From the NCBI GenBank assembly GCA_035647855.1, contig DASRMP010000055.1:1-64000 (forward strand): a stretch of DNA of 64,000 nt. The letters are read 5' to 3'. The notes under the pieces were generated by a model. That model had not been told where the DNA came from and searched no databases. It worked only from the letters and a program-made list of their open reading frames with translations. This stretch comes from JAAZBW01 sp035647855 (GTDB taxonomy: Bacteria; Actinomycetota; Actinomycetes; Actinomycetales; Actinomycetaceae). Below, in pieces: positions 10,216 to 18,214 of this stretch. Numbering within the stretch: position 1 is the first letter of the stretch; each line of letters begins with the position of its first letter. Position numbers and translations under genes: made by a program.

Positions 10216-12220
10216 GCAACCTCCGTTGCTCGTCCACCGCGTACGACCCCGGCACCTCCAACGCATCGTGGGGGCCCAAATGCCACGGTACCGATGCCAT
10301 CACCACTCCTGGCATCAGAAGCAACCGTGACTTGAGGAGCGCGGCGGACTGGTTGTGCAGCAGCCTCTCCCACCACCGCTCGACCACGTACTCCGGAATG
10401 AACACGACCACCAGGTCCCTGGGTGCGGCGCGGCGCATGCCCTTGACGTATTCCACGATCGGCCGTGTGATCTCCCGGTAGGGCGCGGCGAGCACGGTGA
10501 GCGGGATGGGCATCGCCACGTCATCCCACTGTTCGCGCAGGTCCCGTGCCTCGCCCGGGTCGATCGCGACGTGGAGGCCCTCCAGCGAGTTGAGGCGGGC
10601 GGCGCGCGCGTAGGCGATCGCCCGCAGGGCCGGCTGATTCAACCGGGAGACGAGAACGAGCCCACGCGTCCGGGACGGCAGCGAGCGTGCCTCGACGGGA
10701 TCGTGCACGGAGAGCCGGCGGTCCAGGCGGGTGTAGTGCGTGTGGATCCCGAGCATCACGGCGTAAAGGACGGCCATGAGAACCAGCGCGATCCAGGCGC
10801 CGCGGGTGGTCTTCGTGATCAGCACGATGATGAGGACCGTGCCGGTCATGACGAACCCGGCCGTGTTCACACCCCGGGAGCGCAGCATCGTGATGCGCTT
10901 GGACCGGTCTATCTCGTTCCGCAGCCGCGAACTCCAGTGCCGGATCATCCCCAGCTGCGAGAAAGTGAAGGAGATGAACACGCCCACGATGTAGAGCTGG
11001 ATAAGGCGCGTCACCTGCGCGTCGAACGCGAGGAGGAGCGCGATCGCCGAACCTGCCAGTAAGAGGATCCCGTTGGAGTACGCGAGCCTGTCGCCGCGGC
11101 TGCGCATCCGGCGGGGCAGGAACTCGTCGTTCGCGAGGACCGAGGCGAGGACCGGGAAACCGTTGAACGCCGTGTTGGCGGCGAGGACGAGGATGAGTCC
11201 GGTCACGACTGTCACGAAGTAGAAGAGCACCGGCACGCCGGAAAAGACTGCTTCCGCGATCTGCCCGATCACCGGGTCCTGATGGTAGCCTGCGCCCACC
11301 GGAACCCCGTCCTGCAGCAGATTGCGGGCGGGGTCCTCCACGAACTTCACTCCGGTCGCCATTGCGAGGGCGATGACGCTCAGGAGCATGGTCGCCGAGA
11401 TCACGCCGAGCAGGAGCAGCGTGGTGGCGGCGTTCTTAGACTTGGGCTTCCTGAACGCCGGGACGCCGTTCGAGATCGCCTCGACGCCCGTGAGTGCTGC
11501 ACAACCGGAGGAGAACGCGCGGAGGACCAGGAAGGCCCCCGCGAGGCCCGCCAGTCCCTGATTGAACTGCGCCTCCGGCTCGATCGCGAACTGCGCTGAA
11601 GGTGACGAACCGAGGTTGCCGCCGGCGAACTGAACGAACCCCGCCAGCACCATCAGGCAAACCGCGAACATGTACAGGTACGTGGGAATCGCGAAAACGG
11701 TGCCGGACTCCCTGACGCCGCGAAGGTTGAGCAGCGTGACGATCAACACGAGGAGGACGGCGATGGGCACGTGGTGGCCGCGCAGCGCCGGGATCGCGGC
11801 GATGATGTAGGCGGCCCCGGAAGAGATCGAGACCGCGACCGTCATGACGTAGTCCACGAGGAGTGCGCTCGCGACCACCAGGCCCGCTCTCTTCCCCAGG
11901 TTCTCGCTCACGACCTCGTAGTCGCCGCCTCCGGACGGGTAGGCGTGCACGTTCTGCCGGTATGAGGCGACCACGGTCACGAGAACCAGCACGACTGCGA
12001 GTCCCACCCATGGCGACAGCGTCACGGCGGCCACGCCCGCCATCGCGAGCGTCAGCAGGATCTCGTCAGGCGCGTAGGCCACCGACGAAAGAGCATCCGA
12101 GGCGAAGACCGGCAAAGCGATCCGCTTCGGAAGCAGAGTGTGCCCCAATCGATCCGACCGCATCGGAGGGCCGACGAGCACACGTTTCAGGGCATCGCCC
12201 GCGTTGGACACGTTGCCCAT
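10193..12220 (-). CDS. APC-superfamily permease, KimA-like potassium/proton symporter
   Basis: Integral membrane protein of about 675 residues with some 12 membrane segments and a cytoplasmic C-terminal domain of about 200 residues. It would usually be labelled an amino acid permease, but the stretches ASDALSSVAYAPDEILL, SYRQNVHAYPSGGGDYE and LVDYVMTVAVSISSG closely match, from memory, the corresponding parts of Bacillus subtilis KimA (YdaO), a high-affinity K+ importer. The divergent neighbours are two TrkA-type regulators, which supports a potassium role. No TrkH/KtrB channel subunit is nearby. The ATG at 12220 is chosen from conservation of the N-terminus; no strong ribosome site precedes it. 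Potassium as substrate is inference. Confidence 0.82.
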   Translation of the reverse strand: MGNVSNAGDALKRVLVGPPMRSDRLGHTLLPKRIALPVFASDALSSVAYAPDEILLTLAMAGVAAVTLSPWVGLAVVLVLVTVVASYRQNVHAYPSGGGDYEVVSENLGKRAGLVVASALLVDYVMTVAVSISSGAAYIIAAIPALRGHHVPIAVLLVLIVTLLNLRGVRESGTVFAIPTYLYMFAVCLMVLAGFVQFAGGNLGSSPSAQFAIEPEAQFNQGLAGLAGAFLVLRAFSSGCAALTGVEAISNGVPAFRKPKSKNAATTLLLLGVISATMLLSVIALAMATGVKFVEDPARNLLQDGVPVGAGYHQDPVIGQIAEAVFSGVPVLFYFVTVVTGLILVLAANTAFNGFPVLASVLANDEFLPRRMRSRGDRLAYSNGILLLAGSAIALLLAFDAQVTRLIQLYIVGVFISFTFSQLGMIRHWSSRLRNEIDRSKRITMLRSRGVNTAGFVMTGTVLIIVLITKTTRGAWIALVLMAVLYAVMLGIHTHYTRLDRRLSVHDPVEARSLPSRTRGLVLVSRLNQPALRAIAYARAARLNSLEGLHVAIDPGEARDLREQWDDVAMPIPLTVLAAPYREITRPIVEYVKGMRRAAPRDLVVVFIPEYVVERWWERLLHNQSAALLKSRLLLMPGVVMASVPWHLGPHDALEVPGSYAVDEQRRLHDGSIDS

Positions 12221-12257
12221 GGTATGCCCGCAGGCGCTCTCCGGGTCCCGCCAGGTG

Positions 12258-12263
12258 TAGCGT
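12258..12263 (+). promoter_or_regulatory. -10 element (TAGCGT) of leaderless trkA transcript
   Basis: TAGCGT ends six bases before the GTG start at 12270, and no Shine-Dalgarno sequence is present. The spacing puts the transcript start at or next to the start codon. Confidence 0.5.
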
Positions 12264-12269
12264 CGACAT

Positions 12270-12935
12270 GTGCACTTCGTCATCATGGGCTGCGGCCGGG
12301 TCGGGGCATCGCTCGCGAACCGACTGGATGAGGCCGGCCACTCGGTGTCGGTGATCGATATGAATCCGGAATCCTTCCGGCGTCTGTCCTCCGAGTTCTC
12401 CGGGCGGCGCATCACGGGCATGGGCTTCGACCGTGACGCCCTCATCCAGGCCGGAGTCGAGGACGCGTACGCGCTTGCGGCGGTTTCCTCGGGAGACAAC
12501 TCGAACATCATCACCGCGCGCGTTGCCCGCGAGACGTTCGGCGTCTCCCGGGTGGTTGCCCGGATCTACGACCCGCATCGGGCGGAGGTCTACCAGCGTC
12601 TCGGCATCACGACTGTGGCGACGGTCCGCTGGACGACGGACCAGTTCCTCCGGCGGCTTCTGCCGAAGGGCGCACAGGTCGAGTACCGCGACGCCACCGG
12701 CACTGTCACGCTCGCGAGCGTGAATCACCATGCCGACTGGGTGGGCCGCCCCGTTGCCCGCCTCGAGGAGGCCACCGGGGCGCGCATCGCTTTCCTGACG
12801 CGAGGCGGGCAGTCCCTCGTCCCCGACAGATCGACCGTGGTTCAGGAGAACGATCTCCTGTTCGTGATCGCACCCACGGCCGGCCTCCAGTCGATTCAGA
12901 AGCGGCTCACCTCCCGGCCCGTGAGGGAGAACTGA
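12270..12935 (+). CDS. trkA: TrkA-family potassium regulator, first copy (CeoB-like)
   Basis: Cytoplasmic regulatory protein of 221 residues. It has an N-terminal Rossmann RCK_N domain with the nucleotide-binding loop GCGRVG at 7-12 and the acidic residue of VIDMN after strand 2, followed by an RCK_C domain (residues about 135-215). Proteins of this type bind NAD(H) or ATP, and some C-domains bind c-di-AMP, to gate potassium transporters. It starts at GTG 12270, probably leaderless. The second trkA gene follows with a 1-bp overlap (TGATG), so the pair is translationally coupled. The gene is divergent from the KimA-like permease. Confidence 0.93.
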   Translation: MHFVIMGCGRVGASLANRLDEAGHSVSVIDMNPESFRRLSSEFSGRRITGMGFDRDALIQAGVEDAYALAAVSSGDNSNIITARVARETFGVSRVVARIYDPHRAEVYQRLGITTVATVRWTTDQFLRRLLPKGAQVEYRDATGTVTLASVNHHADWVGRPVARLEEATGARIAFLTRGGQSLVPDRSTVVQENDLLFVIAPTAGLQSIQKRLTSRPVREN

Positions 12936-13615
12936 TGAAAGTCCTTGTCGCAGGTGCCGGTTCCGTGGGTCGCTCAATCGCCAGGGAACTCCTCTCCCAC
13001 GGCCACGCAGTGACGCTGGTCGACCGGCTGCCGGCGGCCATGAAGATCGCCTCCGTCGCCGACGCCGACTGGCTCCTCGCGGATGCGTGCGAACCCACGG
13101 CCCTCGCGGATGCCGGGGCGGGCGAGATGGACGTCATCGTCGCCGCAACCGGGGACGACAAAGCCAACCTCGTGATCTCGCTGCTTGCGAAGACCGAGTT
13201 CGCGGTGCCGCGCGTCGTCGCGAGAGTGAACAACCCGAAGAACGAGTGGATGTTCGACTCGACCTGGGGTGTGGACGTCGCCGTCTCGACGCCCCGCATC
13301 ATGACGGCGCTCGTGGAGGAGGCGGTGACGGTCGGCAACCTGGTGAAGGTCTTCACCTTCCACCAGTCCGGCGCATCGATCTACGAGATCACGCTGCCGG
13401 CAGACTCTCCCGTCATCGGCCGCAGGGTCGGTGGGCTGCTACTGCCGGGAGCCGCGGTCCTCGCCGCCATAATCCGCTCGGAGCAGCCCATCGCCCCGGT
13501 CGCGGACGACACGCTGGAGGCCCGCGACCAGCTCCTGCTCGTGGTGGACGCTACTGGCGAGGAGTTCGTGCCGGCGATGCAGCAGGCGCTGGCTCCCGGA
13601 CCAGAAGCCACGTGA
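12935..13615 (+). CDS. trkA: TrkA-family potassium regulator, second copy (CeoC-like)
   Basis: Second RCK protein of 226 residues with GAGSVG at 7-12, the acidic end of strand 2 (LVDR) and an RCK_C domain at the C-terminus. It probably forms a hetero-oligomer with the first TrkA protein, as the paired CeoB/CeoC proteins of actinobacteria are thought to do. The ATG overlaps the stop of the first gene. Its last 65 bp overlap, in antisense, the 3' end of the DUF3159 gene. Confidence 0.93.
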   Translation: MKVLVAGAGSVGRSIARELLSHGHAVTLVDRLPAAMKIASVADADWLLADACEPTALADAGAGEMDVIVAATGDDKANLVISLLAKTEFAVPRVVARVNNPKNEWMFDSTWGVDVAVSTPRIMTALVEEAVTVGNLVKVFTFHQSGASIYEITLPADSPVIGRRVGGLLLPGAAVLAAIIRSEQPIAPVADDTLEARDQLLLVVDATGEEFVPAMQQALAPGPEAT

Positions 13616-14318
13616 GCCACAGCACCAGCGCGAACAGCGGCGTGCCCATGATCAGCCGTGCCGTGCCCAGCCATCCCACGGAATCGCCGAGATAGAGCGG
13701 GAGTTGCACGGCAAGGCGCCCCGCGAAGAGCCCCACCCACAGCCAGCTCGCCACCACGTACCGCGGATAGGCCGCTGAGGTCCGCCACCCCTCCCACCGA
13801 CCTCGCAGCAGAGCCACGATCACCCCGACCACCGGCCACTTGGCGAGAATCGAGGCAAGCACGCCGACGAGGTAGGCGGCGTTCACTATCAGTCCCCACA
13901 CGAAGAAGTCGGCGGCATCACCGCTCCGCCACGCCCACACCACGCCGATGGCAACGCCGAACACTCCGCCCAGTGCCATCGTGACCGACTGACGGGCCAC
14001 CAGCCGGACCGTGAAAGCGATCACGGCGAGGGCCGAGGCGGCGATGAGCGCCGGCATCAGTTCGCGCGTCGCGACGAACACGACCACGAACACCAGCCCG
14101 GGCAGGATCGATTCCGCGAGCCCGCGGACACCGCCCATCGACTCCATTACGTCGAAGTCCTCGGCCGTCAGCTGCGCGAACGAGCCGCGGGCCATTTGCT
14201 CGGCCGCTGCGGCAACCTCGGGTGCTTCGTGACGGGACTGCGGAGGTTCCGGGCCGGCTACGGGGCCGCCGGAGACGTCCGGGGGCTCGTCGTGACCGGG
14301 TGTTACAGGTGTACTCAT
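13551..14318 (-). CDS. DUF3159 membrane protein
   Basis: Actinobacterial membrane protein of 255 residues and unknown function. The first 75 residues are hydrophilic and include the conserved stretch MESMGGVRGLAESILPG; about six hydrophobic segments follow, ending near residue 245. The ATG overlaps the stop of the OB-fold gene by four bases, so it is the third gene of a coupled DUF3710 - OB-fold - DUF3159 operon. In many actinobacteria these genes sit next to trkA, as here. Its 3' end overlaps trkA by 65 bp in antisense. Confidence 0.9.
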   Translation of the reverse strand: MSTPVTPGHDEPPDVSGGPVAGPEPPQSRHEAPEVAAAAEQMARGSFAQLTAEDFDVMESMGGVRGLAESILPGLVFVVVFVATRELMPALIAASALAVIAFTVRLVARQSVTMALGGVFGVAIGVVWAWRSGDAADFFVWGLIVNAAYLVGVLASILAKWPVVGVIVALLRGRWEGWRTSAAYPRYVVASWLWVGLFAGRLAVQLPLYLGDSVGWLGTARLIMGTPLFALVLWLTWLLVREPAPAASPARTPRQ

Positions 14319-14671
14319 TCGGCTATCCCTGGAAGTAGCTCGTACCTGGGGTTGTACATGACGGGGAGTCCGTCGATCTCGGCGACCCGGCCACTCGCGA
14401 CCATGCGCCGTCCGGGCTCGACTCCCGGGACCTCACGGCGGCCGAGGAATACAAGACCGAGCAGGCCGGTGCCGTCGTCGAGACGCGCCGTCATGCTGTC
14501 CGGGGTGCCGTGCGGCTGAAAGGTGAGCGCGACGACCGTCCCCGCGACCGTGGCCGCCTCACGGGGCGAGACCTCTGCGATCGGGGTTGCCTCGATGCCC
14601 GCGAGCAACTCGCGAACGTCGGCGTTCTCGAGTTCCGCACGGGACGCGCGGAGCTTCGCGAACCACCTCAT
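14315..14671 (-). CDS. OB-fold nucleic-acid-binding domain protein
   Basis: Small protein of 118 residues. Residues about 38-110 form a single OB-fold of the tRNA-anticodon/nucleic-acid type (VAGTVVALTFQPHG, TARLDDGTGLLGLVFLGRREV). The family is conserved in actinobacteria between DUF3710 and DUF3159 genes and has no established function. The ATG overlaps the stop of the DUF3710 gene by four bases and its own stop overlaps the next ATG by four, so translation of all three is coupled. Confidence 0.88.
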   Translation of the reverse strand: MRWFAKLRASRAELENADVRELLAGIEATPIAEVSPREAATVAGTVVALTFQPHGTPDSMTARLDDGTGLLGLVFLGRREVPGVEPGRRMVASGRVAEIDGLPVMYNPRYELLPGIAE

Positions 14672-15336
14672 CGGGTCTCGGTCATCTCCGGGCCACGCCT
14701 CGGCATGCCGAGGGCGTCGGTCTCGGGCGCCCCCGCGTCGTCCTGCTGGGTCTGGCCGGGGACCGTGAGCGGGAGCACCTCGCGCGGCGGACGCGCCTGG
14801 GTTCCACGGACGACGACGGCGTCCCGTAGCACGTCCTCGAGTTCCTTCGCTGCCTGTATGTCGAATGCGGCCTTGCCGGTGAACGTGGCGCGGATCATCC
14901 AGCGGGGCCCATCGATGCCGACCAACCTCATCGGACGGACGCCGGAGCCGCCGGGGGTGGTGACCGGCATGCGGGCCAGGAGTTCCCGTCCGAACTCGCC
15001 CGGCACCTCGTCAACCTCGCCTCCGGAGCTGCGCACGGACTCCGCCAGCTCGGGACGGACCTGGTCCCATAGGGACATGGTGCGAGGTGCCGCGAGGACC
15101 TGCATCTGGACCGTGGACTCGCCCAGGGTGACCGTAGCGGCGACCGGCACCCGTGACGCCCGCTCGAGTTCGAGCCGCAGCGACATCCCGGGTCGCTTGG
15201 GAATTCTCAGCGCGCCGAGATCAACCCGATTCCCGAGGCCCGCTTCGTCCTCGATGTCCCACGGACCGGACGTCAGAGGCTCGGCCTCTTCCTGCACTTC
15301 CGGCTCCGGCTGCCGGCGCCGCGAGAACAGTGCCAT
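14668..15336 (-). CDS. DUF3710 protein
   Basis: Soluble protein of 222 residues belonging to DUF3710. Conserved segments include PGMSLRLELERASR, WDQVRPELAESV and MRLVGIDGPRWMIRATFTG. No catalytic residues are known. The ATG at 15336 follows AAGGAG by seven bases; a GTG two codons upstream would sit too close to that site. First gene of the DUF3710 - OB-fold - DUF3159 operon, divergent from the DUF3093 gene. Confidence 0.9.
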   Translation of the reverse strand: MALFSRRRQPEPEVQEEAEPLTSGPWDIEDEAGLGNRVDLGALRIPKRPGMSLRLELERASRVPVAATVTLGESTVQMQVLAAPRTMSLWDQVRPELAESVRSSGGEVDEVPGEFGRELLARMPVTTPGGSGVRPMRLVGIDGPRWMIRATFTGKAAFDIQAAKELEDVLRDAVVVRGTQARPPREVLPLTVPGQTQQDDAGAPETDALGMPRRGPEMTETR

Positions 15337-15454
15337 CGTCACTCCTTGTCGCTTGCTCTTCGATGAACTGTACCTTGATGGTCTTTCACCGTTTCCCGCC
15401 CCGTCGCGGCTGCCGCCGGCGCTGGGGCAGGTGCGTTGTGACAGAGTTGTGTCC

Positions 15455-15892
15455 GTGCACTACCGCGAACGCGTGAGCCCGCCCCTGCCCGTGCTGCTGC
15501 TGACAGGCGTGCTGGTGGGTTCGTTCGGTCTGATCCTGGTTCCGCTGTCCGGGGAACTCGCGGCCGCCGTGGGGCTGACACTCGCGATCCTGACGGGTCT
15601 CGTTCAGTACCTGACCTCGCCGATCGTCGAGATCGACGGCGAATGGTTCAGGGCGGGCACGGCACGCATCGAGGGCGAGTACCTGGGCCGAGTCGAGGTG
15701 CTGGACCGCACCGAGGTGCGCAAGCTCATGGGCACTGGCGCGGACGCCCGCGCGTACGTCTCCCACCGGGACTACGCCAAGGGCGCCGTCAGGGTCGAGC
15801 TGCGGGACCCCCGCGATCCGGCACCCTACTGGCTGGTCAGCAGCGGGCGTGCCGCCGAGCTCGCGCGAGCGCTTGAGGCGATCGCCGGCTGA
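15455..15892 (+). CDS. DUF3093 membrane protein
   Basis: Actinobacterial protein of about 145 residues. It begins HYRERVSPPLPVLLL, has two hydrophobic segments in the first 55 residues, and a soluble C-terminal part with DRTEVRKLMGTGADARAYV, typical of DUF3093. Function unknown. The frame is open far upstream, but homology begins here. GTG 15455 is preceded, seven bases away, by the -10-like CAGAGT; GTG 15449 is an alternative two codons upstream. Divergent from the DUF3710 operon with a 118-bp gap. Confidence 0.85.
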   Translation: MHYRERVSPPLPVLLLTGVLVGSFGLILVPLSGELAAAVGLTLAILTGLVQYLTSPIVEIDGEWFRAGTARIEGEYLGRVEVLDRTEVRKLMGTGADARAYVSHRDYAKGAVRVELRDPRDPAPYWLVSSGRAAELARALEAIAG

Positions 15893-15910
15893 GTCGGCCC
15901 GCGCACTCGG

Positions 15911-16210
15911 TCAGCCCGCGCACTCCGAACAGATCGGCTGGCCGTCCACCTCGTAGGCCAGTTGCGAACGGTGGTGCACGAGGAAGCAGTTCGAGCACGT
16001 GAACTCGTCTGCCTGGCGGGGCAGCACGCGCACCGCCAGTTCCTCGCCGGACAGGTCGGCACCGGGTAGCTCGAATCCCTCGGCGGCTTCCGTCTCGTCC
16101 TCGTCGACCGCGGTAGCGGACTTCTCGTTCCGGCGGGCTTTCAGCTCCTCGATCGAGTCCGCGGCAAGGTCTTCGTCAGTCTTGCGTGGGGCGTCATAGT
16201 CGGTCGCCAT
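15911..16210 (-). CDS. DUF4193 zinc-ribbon-like protein
   Basis: Acidic protein of 99 residues found throughout actinobacteria. The C-terminal third has two Cys pairs (CSNC and CSEC) with conserved FLVHHRSQ between them, which looks like a zinc ribbon. The N-terminal part, DEDLAADSIEELKARR, is also typical. Function unknown; the small acidic zinc-ribbon form suggests a protein or nucleic-acid adaptor, but that is speculation. The ATG at 16210 has GGAGAG about nine bases upstream. Confidence 0.9.
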   Translation of the reverse strand: MATDYDAPRKTDEDLAADSIEELKARRNEKSATAVDEDETEAAEGFELPGADLSGEELAVRVLPRQADEFTCSNCFLVHHRSQLAYEVDGQPICSECAG

Positions 16211-16330
16211 CAGGGCGTCTCTCCGATTCCTTGTTGGTCCTGCCTTGTCAACTCCGATGGGGCCCCGGACATTCCCGGTCGGCCTGGGACCGTGGCAGGG
16301 TGATGGCCCACATCGCGGGTGACGGAGGGA

Positions 16331-17161
16331 CTATACACGGCCTTTCGCGTTCGTGTGCGCTGCTGAGACGAGTCGCTCCAAATCGGCCGCCAGTCGGGGA
16401 TTTGCCGCGATCACCATCTCGGTGGACCATGGCCCGCCATCCAGTCCGGAGACGACTCCCCCGGCCTCGCGGACGATGAGCTCACCTGCGGCGACGTCCC
16501 ACGAGTTGATCCCGGACTCGTAGTAGCCGTCGAACACGCCCTCGGCCACGAGGCACAAATCGACTGCGGCGGATCCGAACCGCCGGATGTCGCGGACTTG
16601 CGGGATGACTTCGAGGAAGACCTGGGACTGGAAAGCGCGTTGCCCGGACTGGTATCCGAAGCCGGTGGCCACGAGCGACTGGGCAAGCGTCTCGCCCGCG
16701 GCAACGTGCACCGGCTCGCCGTCCCGATACGCTCCGGCACCCTTCACTGCATGCCACGTACGCTCGAGCGCGGGCGCACAGACTGCCCCGGCGAGCAGGT
16801 CCCACCCGCTCGGATCGGGAGTCCCGGCGCAGACCGCGACCGACACCGACCAGAATGGCAGTCCGTACAGGTAATTGACCGTGCCGTCTATCGGATCGAT
16901 CACCCAGGTGAGACCGCTCGTTCCTGCCTGATTGTCTTGCTCTTCTCCGAGTATCGCGTCGTCCGTCCTCGCGGACGCGAGCCGGGAGCGCAGCAGGTCC
17001 TCGACCTCGCGGTCGACCGCCGTGACGATGTCGCTCTGCGACGACTTCGTGTATTCGACGGTCACAGCGCCGCCGCGCCGCCGGGCCGCGAGTTCGCCGC
17101 CTTCCCGCGCGAGCGCGATTGCGAGTGTCCCGAGGTCAGAAAGTTCAGCAGCAGTGATCAT
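16331..17161 (-). CDS. Inositol monophosphatase family protein
   Basis: Metal-dependent phosphatase of about 276 residues that hydrolyses inositol phosphates or a related sugar phosphate. The metal-binding motifs are present: GEEQ near residue 70, WVIDPIDGTVNYLYG near 90 and SWDVAAGELIVREAGG near 215. Inositol is relevant in actinobacteria for mycothiol and phosphatidylinositol. The start is uncertain: the ATG at 17161 is used, but GTG codons at 17176 and 17185 are in frame and none has a good ribosome site. Divergent from sepH. Confidence 0.92.
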   Translation of the reverse strand: MITAAELSDLGTLAIALAREGGELAARRRGGAVTVEYTKSSQSDIVTAVDREVEDLLRSRLASARTDDAILGEEQDNQAGTSGLTWVIDPIDGTVNYLYGLPFWSVSVAVCAGTPDPSGWDLLAGAVCAPALERTWHAVKGAGAYRDGEPVHVAAGETLAQSLVATGFGYQSGQRAFQSQVFLEVIPQVRDIRRFGSAAVDLCLVAEGVFDGYYESGINSWDVAAGELIVREAGGVVSGLDGGPWSTEMVIAANPRLAADLERLVSAAHTNAKGRV

Positions 17162-17256
17162 GGGGCCATTGTGCACCGGCGCCACACCGCCGGACGTCCC
17201 GGCGGGAGCGGATTCGGAGTGGCAGTCTGGATGGAGGAGATCTGTAAGGAGTAGAC

Positions 17257-18192
17257 GTGACAGAGCTCAGCCTGGCGAGAATCGACGGCGACGGAGAGCA
17301 ACTAGTGCTCACCGATGAGACCGGCGCGGAGTACACCCTGCGAATCACGGAGGAACTGCGGACCGCCGTCCGCCGCGACCGGCAGATCGCCGAACGCGTC
17401 CGCGCCACCTCCCAGCCGGTGACTCCCCGGGAGATCCAGACACTGCTGCGCGCGGGGTCGTCCGTCGAGGAGGTGGCCGAACTCTCCGGTCTGACTCCTG
17501 AGCGCATCGAACGCTACGAGGGTCCCGTCACCGCAGAACGGGCGTGGGTCATCGAACGCGCGCAGTCCCTTACCGTGGGTCGGCACCCCGACTCCCCCAA
17601 CCTCGGGGACCTCGCCCTCGATCGCCTCGCCACACGGAAGGTCGATCCCGATGCACTCGAGTGGGATGCCGTTCGCGGCGAGACCGGTCCGTGGACGGTG
17701 AAACTCTCGTTTCCTGTAGGCGGCCGTTTGGCCTACGCCAGCTGGGAGGTCGATCTCCAGGCACGCTCTCTCCACGCTCTCGACGACGAGGCCAGGTGGC
17801 TCTCGGAGACCGATGCCTCCTCGCCACGCGCGCGCCGTGCCGGCCTCGCCGGTGTCATCCCGGTGGCCCCACACAACGAACAGGACGAGCGCTCCGGCGG
17901 GTCTGGCGCTGGAACGGACGCGCTTCTGGACTCGCTGCAGCAGTCGCGCGGTGTCCGGCAGCCTGGATTGGAGGAGGACCCGGATCTGCTCGACTCCCTT
18001 GAAGGTGACCAGGCGGGATCAGATGCGCGAGTCATCGCGTTGCAGGGTCGGGACATGGAGCCCGGCGCTGCCGCGGCCGGCGGTCAGGACGACCAGACGA
18101 AGGCCGGGGAGCGCAAGTCCAAGTCGCGCCGCACGCGGCGTAGCGTGCCCAGCTGGGACGAGATCGTTTTCGGAGCACCGAAGGACGACTGA
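17257..18192 (+). CDS. sepH: SepH, septation/FtsZ-regulating protein (DUF3071)
   Basis: Cytoplasmic division protein of 311 residues. Its N-terminal DUF3071 domain (residues about 1-175) contains a helix-turn-helix-like segment, PREIQTLLRAGSSVEEVAELSG, known in Streptomyces and mycobacterial SepH to act on FtsZ filament assembly. The C-terminal part is a long disordered linker that ends in a basic KSKSRRTRRSVPSWDEIVFG motif, conserved in the family. The GTG at 17257 follows AAGGAG by six bases. Convergent with the phosphodiesterase gene after 22 bp. Confidence 0.93.
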   Translation: MTELSLARIDGDGEQLVLTDETGAEYTLRITEELRTAVRRDRQIAERVRATSQPVTPREIQTLLRAGSSVEEVAELSGLTPERIERYEGPVTAERAWVIERAQSLTVGRHPDSPNLGDLALDRLATRKVDPDALEWDAVRGETGPWTVKLSFPVGGRLAYASWEVDLQARSLHALDDEARWLSETDASSPRARRAGLAGVIPVAPHNEQDERSGGSGAGTDALLDSLQQSRGVRQPGLEEDPDLLDSLEGDQAGSDARVIALQGRDMEPGAAAAGGQDDQTKAGERKSKSRRTRRSVPSWDEIVFGAPKDD

Positions 18193-18214
18193 GCGGCCAG
18201 ACCCGGACGGACCC

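Noticed and set aside
10193..12220. Plain amino acid permease
   Set aside because: Motifs and the TrkA neighbours fit a KimA-type potassium transporter better, though substrate is not proven.
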